Origin: Alteromonadaceae bacterium 2753L.S.0a.02
Lineage (GTDB): Bacteria; Pseudomonadota; Gammaproteobacteria; Pseudomonadales; Cellvibrionaceae
Length of the DNA: 64,000 bases
Reading direction: 5' to 3'
Assembly (NCBI GenBank): GCA_007827375.1
Contig: VISH01000002.1
Coordinates: 3,001,001-3,065,000, forward strand
In this document: piece after piece, positions 53,456-63,074 of the stretch
Layout: each line of letters begins with the position of its first letter
Numbering within the stretch: the first letter of the stretch is position 1
The notes under the pieces: generated by a model
Told to the model about the DNA's origin: nothing
Seen by the model: the letters and a program-made list of their open reading frames with translations, nothing else
Databases searched by the model: none
Position numbers and translations under genes: made by a program

Positions 53456-56400
53456 ATGACCGCAGGCGCGAATTTCCCAGAAAGCATTCGCTTAGACTGG
53501 CTATCGTTAGTCATCAAGTATCTACTCGTACTCGCTTTCACAGTGTGTGCAGCAAACCACGTGGCAGCGGGCAGAATCCCGCCCCAGGTAAAATTTAAGG
53601 CCACACTCCCCAACGAACTCGAAAAAATTGGGTTCATCAACAGTATCATCGAAGATGACGTCGGCTATTTATGGTTTGGTGCGATCAAAGGCCTTGCGAG
53701 GTACGACGGATATCAACTCAAAATATACAGTTACAACGAAGACGACCCCCATTCCTTAAGCCACCCATGGGTAAAAAAACTGCTTCTCGATCACGACGGA
53801 CAACTCTGGGTAACCACCCACACCGGATTGTGCCAGTATCTCGAAAAAAGCGACAATTTTGATTGCTTCACAAGTGAACCGGTTGCTACAGAGCAAAACC
53901 CCGTGGAATTTTATTACCTCTACGAAGATAGCCGGGGCAAGATGTGGGCAAGCACATCGCAGGGAATGCGTTATTTTTCGCCAGGGAAACGTAAATTTTC
54001 CGGGCTGTCAGAGCCTCTTAACAGTGCACTAAAACCGGAGCGCGACTCCGACGATAATTTCGTGACTGCACTGGCTGAAGACCATCAGCGCAGCGTTTGG
54101 ATTGGGTTGAGCGGCAATGGCATTCTTCGTTACGACCAGGCCAGCAACAGCCTGGTGCATTACCACCAGCAGGACGGTGCCAGTCGCTTACCCTCCAACA
54201 ACATTCGCGAAATCTTCGTCGACTCCAATGATACGGTGTGGGTGGGCTCCGAGGGCGGTGGCGTCAGCCGGTTTGATCGTAAATCGGAAAGTTTTACCCG
54301 ATTAGTACACAGCACTAACGAGAAAGCAGACGCTGTCTGGGATATCGTCGAAGACAGAACCGGACTCTTTTGGATAGCGGACGGCTCCGGCGTACACATC
54401 TACGAACCGAGCTCTGGAAAATTTGCGGGATATCATTACATTGAAGGTAAAACCGGTGGACCTGGAAATTTTGTGGCGCGCGATTTATTTATCGACAGCG
54501 CAAACGGAATATGGGCGGGGTACTTTCCGAGCGGGGTGGATAAGGTCGACCTGCAGGCTTCTGAGTTTATCAACTATATGCACGACCCCAATGACCCCCA
54601 ATCGCTTGCCGATGGAGGCGTGCTGACCACCGAGGAAGACCTGCAGGGAAATCTCTGGGTGGGCTGTGGCTTTGGACTGAGCTACCTCGATCGTCACACA
54701 GGGGCGTTCAAAAACTACGTTCACGAGCCGGATAACCCCGCATCACTCGGCGGTAGTACGGTACTCGATTTATTGTTACAGGAAGACGGCACACTTTGGG
54801 TGGGCACTTGGGATCGAGGCCTAAATCGCCGCAACCCATTCACGGAGGAATTCCATCGCTATCAAGAAAACCTTGACGACCCACATTCCCTGTTTGGGAG
54901 AGAACCCTGGGCGCTCGCTCGTGATTCCCAAGCTGTACTTTGGGTTGCCACCGAAAAAGGCATTAACCGCTACAACAGCAGCAGCGACGATTTCACCCGG
55001 GTTATGCCCAACGACGACGACGGTCGCCCGCTAACACAGCTCTACACGAGACACATCAACCTAACCCGGGATGGCAAGTTGTGGATCGCCAGTTTTGATG
55101 GGGTGTATGTATTGGACCCGCGCAGCAATACCTATACTGCGCATTACACCCATAACGAGACTGAGCCACACTCACTCAGTTGGGATCAAGTACTTACTAC
55201 CTTCCAGGATACCGCCGGCAACATCTGGGTGGGCACGTTTGGTGGTGGTCTGGATCTCTTCGTGCCGGAGCTGGATGGCTTCGAGCATTTCGGGCTCGAA
55301 TCCGGCCTTCCCGATACTTCAGTCACCGGAATTATTGAAGATACCGAGGGGTATATTTGGGTATCGACCTATCAAGGCCTTGCGCGGTTCGACACATCTC
55401 AACGGCGCTTCAGCCACTTCGATAAACACGACGGGCTGGTGAGTAATCTGTTTAACCGAAACTCTCCCAGCCTGCTGCGCTCTGGCGAATTGGTGTTTGG
55501 CAGCAGCCGGGGCCTCACCATTTTCGACCCACGCGCGTTGCAGCGTAACACCCATTTGCCTCCGGTGGTGTTCACAGATTTCCAGATTTTCAATCAAACC
55601 ATAGCGCCAGGTCCAACGCAGCCCTTGGCGACCGCTATTGGCACGAGCCCTACGATCCACCTGGACCATAAACAGTCGGTTTTCTCCATTGAGTTTGCGG
55701 GCTTAGATTACAACTCACCCAATGAAAACCAATACGCATACCGCCTTATCGGTTTCGAGCACACCTGGAACCAAGTGGGCAATCGGCGCCAGGCGACTTA
55801 CACCAACTTAGACGCAGGGACCTACACATTCGAGGTAAAGGCCTCCAACAACAACGGAGTATGGAACCCTAAACCCGCTAAATTAAGTATTGTGGTAGCG
55901 CCCCCCTACTGGAAAACACCCCTGGCTTACACTCTGTATGCATTTTTCGCAGTCACTGGTGCAGCGATCCTATATCGCACGCAGCGCAATAAATTGGAGC
56001 GACAACGCGTTCTCGTGCAAAGGCTCCAGGAAATCGATCGAATGAAGGACCAAATCAACCGCAACCTGGATCGCAAAGTCGCCGAACGCACCAAGGCACT
56101 CCAAGAAGAACACGAGCGTCTTCAGGAAACCCAGCAACAATTGCAGAGCCTCAACAAAAAGCTTGACGATGCCAGTGTTACTGATCAACTGACAGGCCTC
56201 AATAACCGCCGCTTTCTGTATCGCACCATTCAATCCGACGTCATGATGGTCGCTCAGCAATACGAACTTGCCAAATCTCAGATTTACAACGACGACGCTT
56301 TAAACGATCTCACTTTTTTCGTTGTCGATATCGATGATTTTAAAGAAGTAAACGATGAATATGGACACGCCGCGGGTGATTGTCTGTTGGTACAATTCTC

Positions 56401-56851
56401 CCACATTCTGCGCAGTGTTTTGCGCGACGACGACTATATCGTTCGCTGGGGCGGCGAGGAATTTGTAATAGTGATCCGGAATCTCGCGCGCGGCCGGATT
56501 AACAACATTGCCACGCGCTTACTGGATAAGGTGCAACAACACCGCTTTGACATTGGCGGATCACAGTACTTGCACAAAACATGTTCAATTGGTATCGCCT
56601 GCTATCCGTTCATTGCTACAGCACCTAGAAAACTCGACTGGGAACAGGTAATTGGGCTGGCCGACCATGCATTGTACGGCGCCAAATCTTCGGGAAAAAA
56701 CGCCTGGGTGCGCCTCGATGCAGCGCCAAATATCAAAGCCGACTTTACCAATAGCACAGTCTCAAACGAAAAATTAAAAGACTTACTGAATTGTGAAGCC
56801 ATAGTCGCGAGCAGTTCGCTCAACACTGCTGAAATTCATTGGAAGCTTTAA
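53456..56851 (+). CDS. Membrane diguanylate cyclase with 14-motif beta-propeller and Y_Y_Y sensor
   Basis: 1131 residues from the ATG at 53456 (CGGAG ribosome site). An N-terminal signal/anchor (LVIKYLLVLAFTVCAANHVA) leads to a periplasmic sensor with about 14 repeated propeller motifs (LWVTTHTGL, VWIGLSGNG, VWVGSEGGG, LWVGTWDRG, IWVGTFGGG, IWVSTYQGL and others), enough for two seven-bladed propellers. A Y_Y_Y domain (about 755-815; YAYRLIGFEHTWN) and a membrane span (PLAYTLYAFFAVTGAAILY) follow, then a coiled coil and a GGDEF domain (from DQLTGLNNRRFLYR near 910) with RWGGEEF near 998 and an intact RxxD inhibitory site (RDDD) five residues before. Such propeller sensors in Bacteroidetes read polysaccharides. 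It probably makes c-di-GMP under product inhibition. Confidence 0.93.
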   Translation: MTAGANFPESIRLDWLSLVIKYLLVLAFTVCAANHVAAGRIPPQVKFKATLPNELEKIGFINSIIEDDVGYLWFGAIKGLARYDGYQLKIYSYNEDDPHSLSHPWVKKLLLDHDGQLWVTTHTGLCQYLEKSDNFDCFTSEPVATEQNPVEFYYLYEDSRGKMWASTSQGMRYFSPGKRKFSGLSEPLNSALKPERDSDDNFVTALAEDHQRSVWIGLSGNGILRYDQASNSLVHYHQQDGASRLPSNNIREIFVDSNDTVWVGSEGGGVSRFDRKSESFTRLVHSTNEKADAVWDIVEDRTGLFWIADGSGVHIYEPSSGKFAGYHYIEGKTGGPGNFVARDLFIDSANGIWAGYFPSGVDKVDLQASEFINYMHDPNDPQSLADGGVLTTEEDLQGNLWVGCGFGLSYLDRHTGAFKNYVHEPDNPASLGGSTVLDLLLQEDGTLWVGTWDRGLNRRNPFTEEFHRYQENLDDPHSLFGREPWALARDSQAVLWVATEKGINRYNSSSDDFTRVMPNDDDGRPLTQLYTRHINLTRDGKLWIASFDGVYVLDPRSNTYTAHYTHNETEPHSLSWDQVLTTFQDTAGNIWVGTFGGGLDLFVPELDGFEHFGLESGLPDTSVTGIIEDTEGYIWVSTYQGLARFDTSQRRFSHFDKHDGLVSNLFNRNSPSLLRSGELVFGSSRGLTIFDPRALQRNTHLPPVVFTDFQIFNQTIAPGPTQPLATAIGTSPTIHLDHKQSVFSIEFAGLDYNSPNENQYAYRLIGFEHTWNQVGNRRQATYTNLDAGTYTFEVKASNNNGVWNPKPAKLSIVVAPPYWKTPLAYTLYAFFAVTGAAILYRTQRNKLERQRVLVQRLQEIDRMKDQINRNLDRKVAERTKALQEEHERLQETQQQLQSLNKKLDDASVTDQLTGLNNRRFLYRTIQSDVMMVAQQYELAKSQIYNDDALNDLTFFVVDIDDFKEVNDEYGHAAGDCLLVQFSHILRSVLRDDDYIVRWGGEEFVIVIRNLARGRINNIATRLLDKVQQHRFDIGGSQYLHKTCSIGIACYPFIATAPRKLDWEQVIGLADHALYGAKSSGKNAWVRLDAAPNIKADFTNSTVSNEKLKDLLNCEAIVASSSLNTAEIHWKL

Positions 56852-56990
56852 AAATAATCACAAGCGCGGGAAATCAACACCGCTTAGTGGTTTCCATATT
56901 TTTACGCCAAGTTGTGATACCAGTAATTTGCACAGAGGCACTAAATCGCTAAGATAAGCGTCTGTCGTACTCAGCCACGGAATAGCCCAC

Positions 56991-57902
56991 TTGAGCACTA
57001 AGGATACCTACAAGCCATCGCGCAACGACCTGCTAAATGATTTGGAAGATATAAAATCTTCACTCGAGCAGGAAGTTTTCGGCGACCTCATGGCCGAAGC
57101 AAACCCCAAAAACAAACAGCAACGTGAACTCGAAGAAGCACTGGAAAAAGAAGTTTTTGGTGATGCCGAAGCAGCGCAAGCCGAGCAACAGGATGAAACC
57201 GATGATGTGCCGCTGCTCACGGATGTTACTGAGAACGTTGTTGACCTTTCAGAAATATCACTCGACGATGACGAGTTGGATGAACAGGAACTGACAGAGC
57301 TGAGTGACGAAGACGCACAGGTCGAACAAGATATTGCACAAATTCTGGCAGAAGAAGAAAGCCAACCCGCTCTACCCGTTGTAGAAAAAACCACAAGCAC
57401 TGTAGAACTGCCCGAGCGCAATACTGCACCTACATTGGATAATACTTCAACCCAGGCAGCGCCATCACACGATGGGCCGGCCAAACCCGCTACTCAGGTC
57501 AAAGCTCAGGCTGCATTGCCCGGTCAACAATCATTGTTCGACGACGCAAAAATACCGACTGCCGCTACCCCGAAAATCAAACCCGAAAAAAAATCTCCGG
57601 CCAAACCAGTGCCACCACCAGCCGCGAAAGAGGCCCCGACGGGCAACACAAAAACGGAAAACCCCTTCCTACCAGCACACATTCGTGAACGACTAAACCG
57701 CAATCACGAGCAATCCGTGCTTCAGGAACTGGCGCAAGTCGGCGATGCCCTCGCCAAGTCAGACACCGCACTGGCCAGAGGGCTGAGTGGCGAGGAATGC
57801 GCATTGATCGATGCCTTGGTCGCCAGGTACCTGCCGGAAATTGAGCGCGAATTGCGCAAGCAGCTCGCGGAAAAGATCGCCAAAAAGCCTGCAACTCCCT
57901 GA
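56991..57902 (+). CDS. Acidic protein of unknown function upstream of valS
   Basis: 303 residues, very rich in Glu, Asp and Gln in the first half (LLNDLEDIKSSLEQEVFGDL; a near-repeat EQEVFGD / EKEVFGD lies at about residues 27-60), a Pro/Ala/Lys-rich centre, and a conserved-looking C-terminal part starting ENPFLPAHIRERLNRN and ending in a helical region (CALIDALVARYLPEIERELR). The start is a TTG at 56991 (MSTKDTYKP); no ATG fits as well. In Pseudomonas a hypothetical gene also lies between holC and valS, so this may be its relative. No enzymatic motif is seen; the acidic, linker-rich form suggests an adaptor. Confidence 0.75.
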   Translation: MSTKDTYKPSRNDLLNDLEDIKSSLEQEVFGDLMAEANPKNKQQRELEEALEKEVFGDAEAAQAEQQDETDDVPLLTDVTENVVDLSEISLDDDELDEQELTELSDEDAQVEQDIAQILAEEESQPALPVVEKTTSTVELPERNTAPTLDNTSTQAAPSHDGPAKPATQVKAQAALPGQQSLFDDAKIPTAATPKIKPEKKSPAKPVPPPAAKEAPTGNTKTENPFLPAHIRERLNRNHEQSVLQELAQVGDALAKSDTALARGLSGEECALIDALVARYLPEIERELRKQLAEKIAKKPATP

Positions 57903-57996
57903 TAATTCCTGCATTTCACGCCACCGCACGTTATAATCGCGCGCTCGATCATTTTCCTATACGTTTCCTTTTCAGCGCGGTAATTAGCAAATCTCT

Positions 57997-60762
57997 ATGG
58001 ATAAAACCTATCAGCCTTCGGCAATCGAAAAACAGTGGTATGAAAACTGGGAATCCAAGGGTTATTTCGCCCCCAGCGGCGAGGGTGAGCCCTATTGCAT
58101 TATGATCCCCCCGCCGAATGTAACCGGCAGTCTACACATGGGGCACGGCTTTCAAGAAAGTATTATGGACGCGCTGATTCGCTACCACCGCATGAAAGGC
58201 TGTAATACCTTGTGGCAGGTTGGTACCGATCACGCCGGCATCGCGACCCAAATGGTTGTGGAACGCCTCCTGGATGTCGATGGAAAAAGCCGACATGATT
58301 TAGGCCGCGAACAATTCATCGAAAAAGTGTGGGAGTGGAAAGAACACTCCGGCGGCAATATCACACGGCAACTGCGTCGCCTGGGTGCGTCACCCGATTG
58401 GAGTCGTGAACGCTTCACCATGGACGAAGGCTTTTACAAAGCCGTCCAGGAAGTCTTTATTCGCCTGTACGACGACAAGCTGATATACCGCGGTAAACGC
58501 TTGGTCAACTGGGACCCGAAACTGCACACCGCAATTTCCGACCTCGAGGTAATCAGCAAAGAGCAAAAAGGCCACATGTGGCATTTTCACTACCCTCTGA
58601 GTGATGGCAGCGGCCACCTTACCGTGGCGACCACGCGCCCAGAAACAATGCTCGGGGACACCGCGGTAGCCGTAAACCCCAATGATGAGCGCTATAAAAA
58701 TCTTGTGGGTAAAACGATTGACTTACCACTCACTGGACGTGAAATTCCCATTATTGCCGACGACTACGTCGACATGGAATTTGGTACTGGCTGCGTAAAA
58801 ATTACTCCCGCACACGATTTTAACGACTACGAAATGGGTCAGCGTCACAACCTGGAAATGATTAACATCTTCAATGATGATGCCCAGATCAATGGTAACG
58901 CACCTGAAAAATACCGAGGCATGGATCGCTTCGAAGCCCGGAAAGAAATCGTGGCCGACCTAGAGGCTCTGGGCCTACTCGATAAAATCGACGACCATAC
59001 CCTGAAAGTACCCTACGGTGACCGCTCGAATGTGGTTATCGAGCCCTATCTCACCAACCAGTGGTACGTTAAAACCAAGCCTCTGGCCGAAAAGGCCATC
59101 GCAGCGGTTGAGGGTGGTGATATTAAGTTCGTGCCCAAGCAATACGAAAATATGTATTTCAGTTGGATGCGCGACATTCAGGATTGGTGCATCTCACGGC
59201 AGCTGTGGTGGGGCCACAGAATACCCGCCTGGTACGACGATGCCGGTAATGTCTACGTGGGTCGCGATGAAGCCGAGGTGCGTCAAAAATATTCAATCGA
59301 CGAAAATCTCGAACTCCAACAAGACGAGGATGTGCTAGACACCTGGTTCAGCTCCGGACTGTGGACTTTCGGTACCCTGGGCTGGCCGGAAGACAACGAC
59401 TTTTTACAAACCTTTCACCCAACTTCGGTGTTGGTAACGGGCTTCGATATTATTTTCTTCTGGGTGGCGCGCATGATTATGCTCACCCTGCACTTCAAAA
59501 AAGAAATACCGTTTCATACCGTGTATGTCCATGGCTTGGTACGCGACAGCCACGGCCAGAAAATGAGTAAATCCAAAGGCAATGTGCTCGATCCGATCGA
59601 CCTAATCGACGGCATCGATCTGGAAACCCTGGTGCAAAAACGCACTTCGGGTATGCAAGTGCCGCATCTGCGCGAAAAAATCGAGAAGATGACGCGTAAG
59701 GAATTTCCCGATGGGATTGCACCCTATGGCACAGATGCTTTGCGCTATACCTATTATTCACTAGCCAGTACTGGGCGTGACATTAATTTCGATGTTGGTC
59801 GCATTGAAGGCTACCGCAATTTTTGCAATAAATTATGGCAAGCTTCCAATTATGTCTTTATGAATACCGAGGGCGAAGATTGCGCACAGGATGGCAGCAG
59901 CAATTACCAACTCAGTCTGGCGGATCGCTGGATTATTTCGCGCTTACAACAGGCCGAACAAGCGGTTATTGAAGGCATGAACACCTACCGCCTCGATCTG
60001 GCCTCTCAAGCACTCTACGATTTTATCTGGAACGATTACTGTGCCTGGTATCTGGAACTCACCAAGCCGGTATTAACGGGTGATTTTTCAGAAGCGCTAA
60101 AACTGGGCGCACGTCGCACGCTGGTACGCGTTCTCGAAACCATACTACGCCTTGCCCACCCACTCATGCCATTTATCACCGAGGAAATCTGGCAACGTGT
60201 TAAACCACTGGCCAGCGCCAGCGGTGAAACCATTATGCTCACCCGCTATCCTCAGCCCGACTCCAGTAAAGTGGATGAACAAGCGATGGCAGACCTTGAA
60301 TGGGTAAAAGGTGTTGTCGAGGGCGTTCGAAATATTCGCGGTGAGATGAACATTGCCCCGTCAAAAAAACTCCCGGTGTTTTTCAAAAATGGCAGTGCCA
60401 ATGACCAACGCTGCATGAAAGACAACCAGCAATTTTTGATTAAGCTAGCCAATCTCGAAAGCATAAACTGGCTCGCAGAATCCGACGATGCGCCGCTCGC
60501 CGCTACTGCATTGGTGGCAGGCTTGGAAATATTGGTTCCAATGGCCGGTTTAATCGACAAAGACGCAGAGTTAGCCCGTCTTCAAAAAGAAAGCGACAAG
60601 CTTGAAAAGGAACTGGCGCGTCTCGCCGGTAAACTGAAAAACCCCAAGTTTGTCGACAAGGCTCCCGACGAGGTGGTTCAGAAAGAACGCGACAAGCTGC
60701 ATGATGTTGAGCTTGCACTGGCCAAACTGGCTGATCAAAAAACCAAAATCGCAGAAATCTAA
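57997..60762 (+). CDS. valS: Valyl-tRNA synthetase
   Basis: A 921-residue class I synthetase that charges tRNA-Val. Motifs: PPNVTGSLHMGHGFQ (HIGH-type HMGH), the editing-domain motif VATTRPETMLGDTAVAVNP, WCISRQLWWGHRIPAWY, and KMSKSKGNVLDP (KMSKS). The C-terminal coiled-coil tRNA-binding arm is present (LARLQKESDKLEKELARLAG onward). Length agrees with the bacterial family. A possible -10 TATAAT lies 60 bases upstream at 57932-57937. The stretch after the stop has a hairpin. Confidence 0.97.
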   Translation: MDKTYQPSAIEKQWYENWESKGYFAPSGEGEPYCIMIPPPNVTGSLHMGHGFQESIMDALIRYHRMKGCNTLWQVGTDHAGIATQMVVERLLDVDGKSRHDLGREQFIEKVWEWKEHSGGNITRQLRRLGASPDWSRERFTMDEGFYKAVQEVFIRLYDDKLIYRGKRLVNWDPKLHTAISDLEVISKEQKGHMWHFHYPLSDGSGHLTVATTRPETMLGDTAVAVNPNDERYKNLVGKTIDLPLTGREIPIIADDYVDMEFGTGCVKITPAHDFNDYEMGQRHNLEMINIFNDDAQINGNAPEKYRGMDRFEARKEIVADLEALGLLDKIDDHTLKVPYGDRSNVVIEPYLTNQWYVKTKPLAEKAIAAVEGGDIKFVPKQYENMYFSWMRDIQDWCISRQLWWGHRIPAWYDDAGNVYVGRDEAEVRQKYSIDENLELQQDEDVLDTWFSSGLWTFGTLGWPEDNDFLQTFHPTSVLVTGFDIIFFWVARMIMLTLHFKKEIPFHTVYVHGLVRDSHGQKMSKSKGNVLDPIDLIDGIDLETLVQKRTSGMQVPHLREKIEKMTRKEFPDGIAPYGTDALRYTYYSLASTGRDINFDVGRIEGYRNFCNKLWQASNYVFMNTEGEDCAQDGSSNYQLSLADRWIISRLQQAEQAVIEGMNTYRLDLASQALYDFIWNDYCAWYLELTKPVLTGDFSEALKLGARRTLVRVLETILRLAHPLMPFITEEIWQRVKPLASASGETIMLTRYPQPDSSKVDEQAMADLEWVKGVVEGVRNIRGEMNIAPSKKLPVFFKNGSANDQRCMKDNQQFLIKLANLESINWLAESDDAPLAATALVAGLEILVPMAGLIDKDAELARLQKESDKLEKELARLAGKLKNPKFVDKAPDEVVQKERDKLHDVELALAKLADQKTKIAEI

Positions 60763-60789
60763 AACCAATCGCAGTAGTCTTTAGACGAC

Positions 60790-60811
60790 CGGGCAGTTGA
60801 ATTTCTGCCCG
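60790..60811 (+). terminator. Terminator-like hairpin after valS
   Basis: Stem CGGGCAG / CTGCCCG (7 bp) with an 8-base loop 28 bases after the valS stop, followed by ATTGTTCTC. The T-tract is weak, so termination may be partial. Confidence 0.55.
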
Positions 60812-61052
60812 ATTGTTCTCACCGACTTCTAGCAACGCCTCGAGCCCTTGCTACTTTTTTCAGTTTTTAACGCAATCTCCCAGGCAACTTCGGGTTAAAC
60901 CCACGAACAAACTTTTGACGAGAAAGTTTGATCGCCTACCCTACCACCTAGCCTCCGCCGCCTTTGGCATCAACCAAACCGCAGCACGGATCCTGGTCTA
61001 CACTTGGCTAATAACCCACCCCCTTCCCAGACGGCCCAAACCAAGTGACGTA

Positions 61053-62144
61053 ATGGAGTTAGATCAGGAAACACGCCGAGATTTGATGGACGCCTACAAT
61101 GACCTCCATCGCGAAGCCGAAGCGGCCATCAACGCCCTTCCCACCACGACCGATCCCGAGCTCAAACACGCGCTGTTCCGTGCCATTCACAATGTTAAAG
61201 GCAACGCAGGAATGATGCAGTTAGAGCCGATCGTGGCCTTTACCCACGAAATGGAAGAGCTGGTAAGTGCGTTGCGTCGGGGTTCTCTGGTGCTCCACCC
61301 AATGATCAGCGAGCTTTTGCTTATCGGCCTGGACCGGTTGCAGGATCTCCACCAGGCGGAACTGTTTGGTGGAACCAGCGTGGAGACCAACGCTATTGCC
61401 TTACTGCAAAAAAGTTTCAAAGCGATCGCCGGCGCAGACCAACTGGAGGCGCAAAGCATTGCCGAAGAGAGCCTCAACACGCTGGCCCAGGGCATTCAAA
61501 GCCCCCCAACAACAATCGTTGTGCCATTGGACAGCCTCGACGCCCGAGATCTGGAAGATCAGGGTAACATCGACGATTTAATATTCTTCCAGGAACTCAG
61601 TCTCGAACTCGATGCGCAAATCCCCCATTGGCAGGGTCGTAGCGGTCAATTGTTCGACTGGGCGATGAAGATCAATCAGCTCACCTGTACGCCGGTGAAT
61701 TATGATCAACTGGCCGCCGCTATCTATATGCACGATATCGGCATGAATTTGGTGGACCGAAAATTATGGCAGCGCGACCAGCAAGCGTACCCGGAATCTG
61801 AATCGGCGCTTTTCAAACACCCACGCTGGGGAGCCGAATTGTTAACCCGAATGCACGGCTGGCAGGATGCGGCAGGCATCGTGTTACAGCATCATGAATT
61901 GCTCGATGGCAGTGGCTACCCAAACCGTATAGTGGGAGCGGACATCCACCCGGGGGCAAAAATACTGGCAATACTCGACAACTTTTTCCAGCTGACTCAA
62001 GGCCCCGTGGACCCGAGCCGGCGGCAATCCACTATTCGTGCCCTGTCAGCAATAAACTCCCGAATTGGTAGTCATTTTGAAGAGGAGCTGGTGCATTGTT
62101 TCAATCACATTGTGAGAAGCGAGGTGAGAGCCGGCAATATTTGA
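61053..62144 (+). CDS. HPt domain fused to HD-GYP phosphodiesterase-like domain
   Basis: 363 residues from the ATG at 61053 (MELDQETRRDLMDAY). The first 95 or so residues are an HPt phosphotransfer domain with the phospho-His in LFRAIHNVKGNAG (His46). A linker leads to a HD-GYP domain (about 190-350): YMHDIGMNLV (HD near 226) and the full HHELLDGSGYP signature (near 280), then ILDNFFQLTQG. An HPt directly joined to HD-GYP suggests a phosphorelay that controls c-di-GMP breakdown. Frames upstream of 61053 back to 60813 are not protein-like. The soluble hybrid kinase at 27571-29613 would be a possible phosphate donor by type only. Confidence 0.88.
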   Translation: MELDQETRRDLMDAYNDLHREAEAAINALPTTTDPELKHALFRAIHNVKGNAGMMQLEPIVAFTHEMEELVSALRRGSLVLHPMISELLLIGLDRLQDLHQAELFGGTSVETNAIALLQKSFKAIAGADQLEAQSIAEESLNTLAQGIQSPPTTIVVPLDSLDARDLEDQGNIDDLIFFQELSLELDAQIPHWQGRSGQLFDWAMKINQLTCTPVNYDQLAAAIYMHDIGMNLVDRKLWQRDQQAYPESESALFKHPRWGAELLTRMHGWQDAAGIVLQHHELLDGSGYPNRIVGADIHPGAKILAILDNFFQLTQGPVDPSRRQSTIRALSAINSRIGSHFEEELVHCFNHIVRSEVRAGNI

Positions 62145-62272
62145 AGAGCGTCACTGTACAAAGAGGTACATATTTTCACCAGATACAATGCTAATGTTTG
62201 CTCTACTGGATCACAGTATTCCAAATAACGGGAGATATAATTTTAGGCGACACACTTTCGGAGACTCCAACC

Positions 62273-63070
62273 ATGAACAAAAGATTACTATTACTTTGTT
62301 TGGGATTGAGTCTGCATGGCTGCAACGGCGACAACATTGAGTTCCTCAACTCCTCCAACCAACTCGAAACCTCTGACATTTACATGCAGATTATCGCTGA
62401 CGTGCGGCAACGCACGAATGATCAGAACGAAAGCGAAGATTACACCGCTTTGCAGGTTAATTTTATGGGCCAGCATCGCGATGGCTACTTTTTCTCAATC
62501 GAATTAAATGATGATGACAGCGTTTCTGCGAGCGTTGACGGAGCGCCCTCAACACTGGTTAAACAGGTTTTTCCCGACCGTGGCGACCCCATGGCAGTGC
62601 GCTATGCACAGGACTACACCACAACCGATGCAGCTGCTGTGTACAGCGTTGTGTTGGACCGTGAACGCGATGCCGAAACCCACGAAGTGGACTTCAATCT
62701 ACCGGAAGAAACACCTTTCTCGGTGTCTGGCGAAGAAACCGGTATTGAGTTACAGGAAGCCGTCCTTGTTGAATGGAGTCCCCTGGCCGATACTGACTAT
62801 GATTTGCGCTTGGCTTACAGCTGCGAATACGACAACGACACCATTAATTTTCACCTACATTACCCAAACCCCGACGAACCTGAATTAAGCAGTCCTTTCA
62901 CGTTTATACCGGGTGATTATTTGGATTCGACGGAAGGTTTGAGTGACTGTACGCTTACCACCTCGCTGACTGGCAGTATGTACCAAGAAATCACAGACAG
63001 CGCTTTCGCTCAGCAGGAAATTCTCACCTCCCGCCGCCAAGCGATTACACGAAGCTTGCTGTTGCAGTAG
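62273..63070 (+). CDS. Predicted lipoprotein, function unknown
   Basis: 265 residues from the ATG at 62273 (MNKRLLLLCLGLSLHGC). A short lipoprotein signal ends LSLHGC, with Asn at +2. The mature protein is strongly acidic and beta-rich (FSIELNDDDSVSASVDGAPS; SVVLDRERDAETHEVDFNLP; LRLAYSCEYDNDTINFHLHY) and looks like an extracellular immunoglobulin-like or other beta-sandwich domain. The C-terminal 30 residues (DSAFAQQEILTSRRQAITRS) turn helical and basic. I do not recognise it. It follows the HPt-HD-GYP gene by 128 bases on the same strand and converges with the next gene with 4 bases between. Confidence 0.75.
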   Translation: MNKRLLLLCLGLSLHGCNGDNIEFLNSSNQLETSDIYMQIIADVRQRTNDQNESEDYTALQVNFMGQHRDGYFFSIELNDDDSVSASVDGAPSTLVKQVFPDRGDPMAVRYAQDYTTTDAAAVYSVVLDRERDAETHEVDFNLPEETPFSVSGEETGIELQEAVLVEWSPLADTDYDLRLAYSCEYDNDTINFHLHYPNPDEPELSSPFTFIPGDYLDSTEGLSDCTLTTSLTGSMYQEITDSAFAQQEILTSRRQAITRSLLLQ

Positions 63071-63074
63071 CGAA

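Noticed and set aside
57008..57484. A Ser/Cys-rich 158-codon minus-strand frame
   Set aside because: It is the complement of the Glu/Asp-rich gene at 56991-57902, which explains its odd composition.
57932..57937. TATAAT upstream of valS as a full promoter
   Set aside because: It is a good -10 but has no -35 or TGn extension at the right distance, so it is only mentioned in the valS entry.
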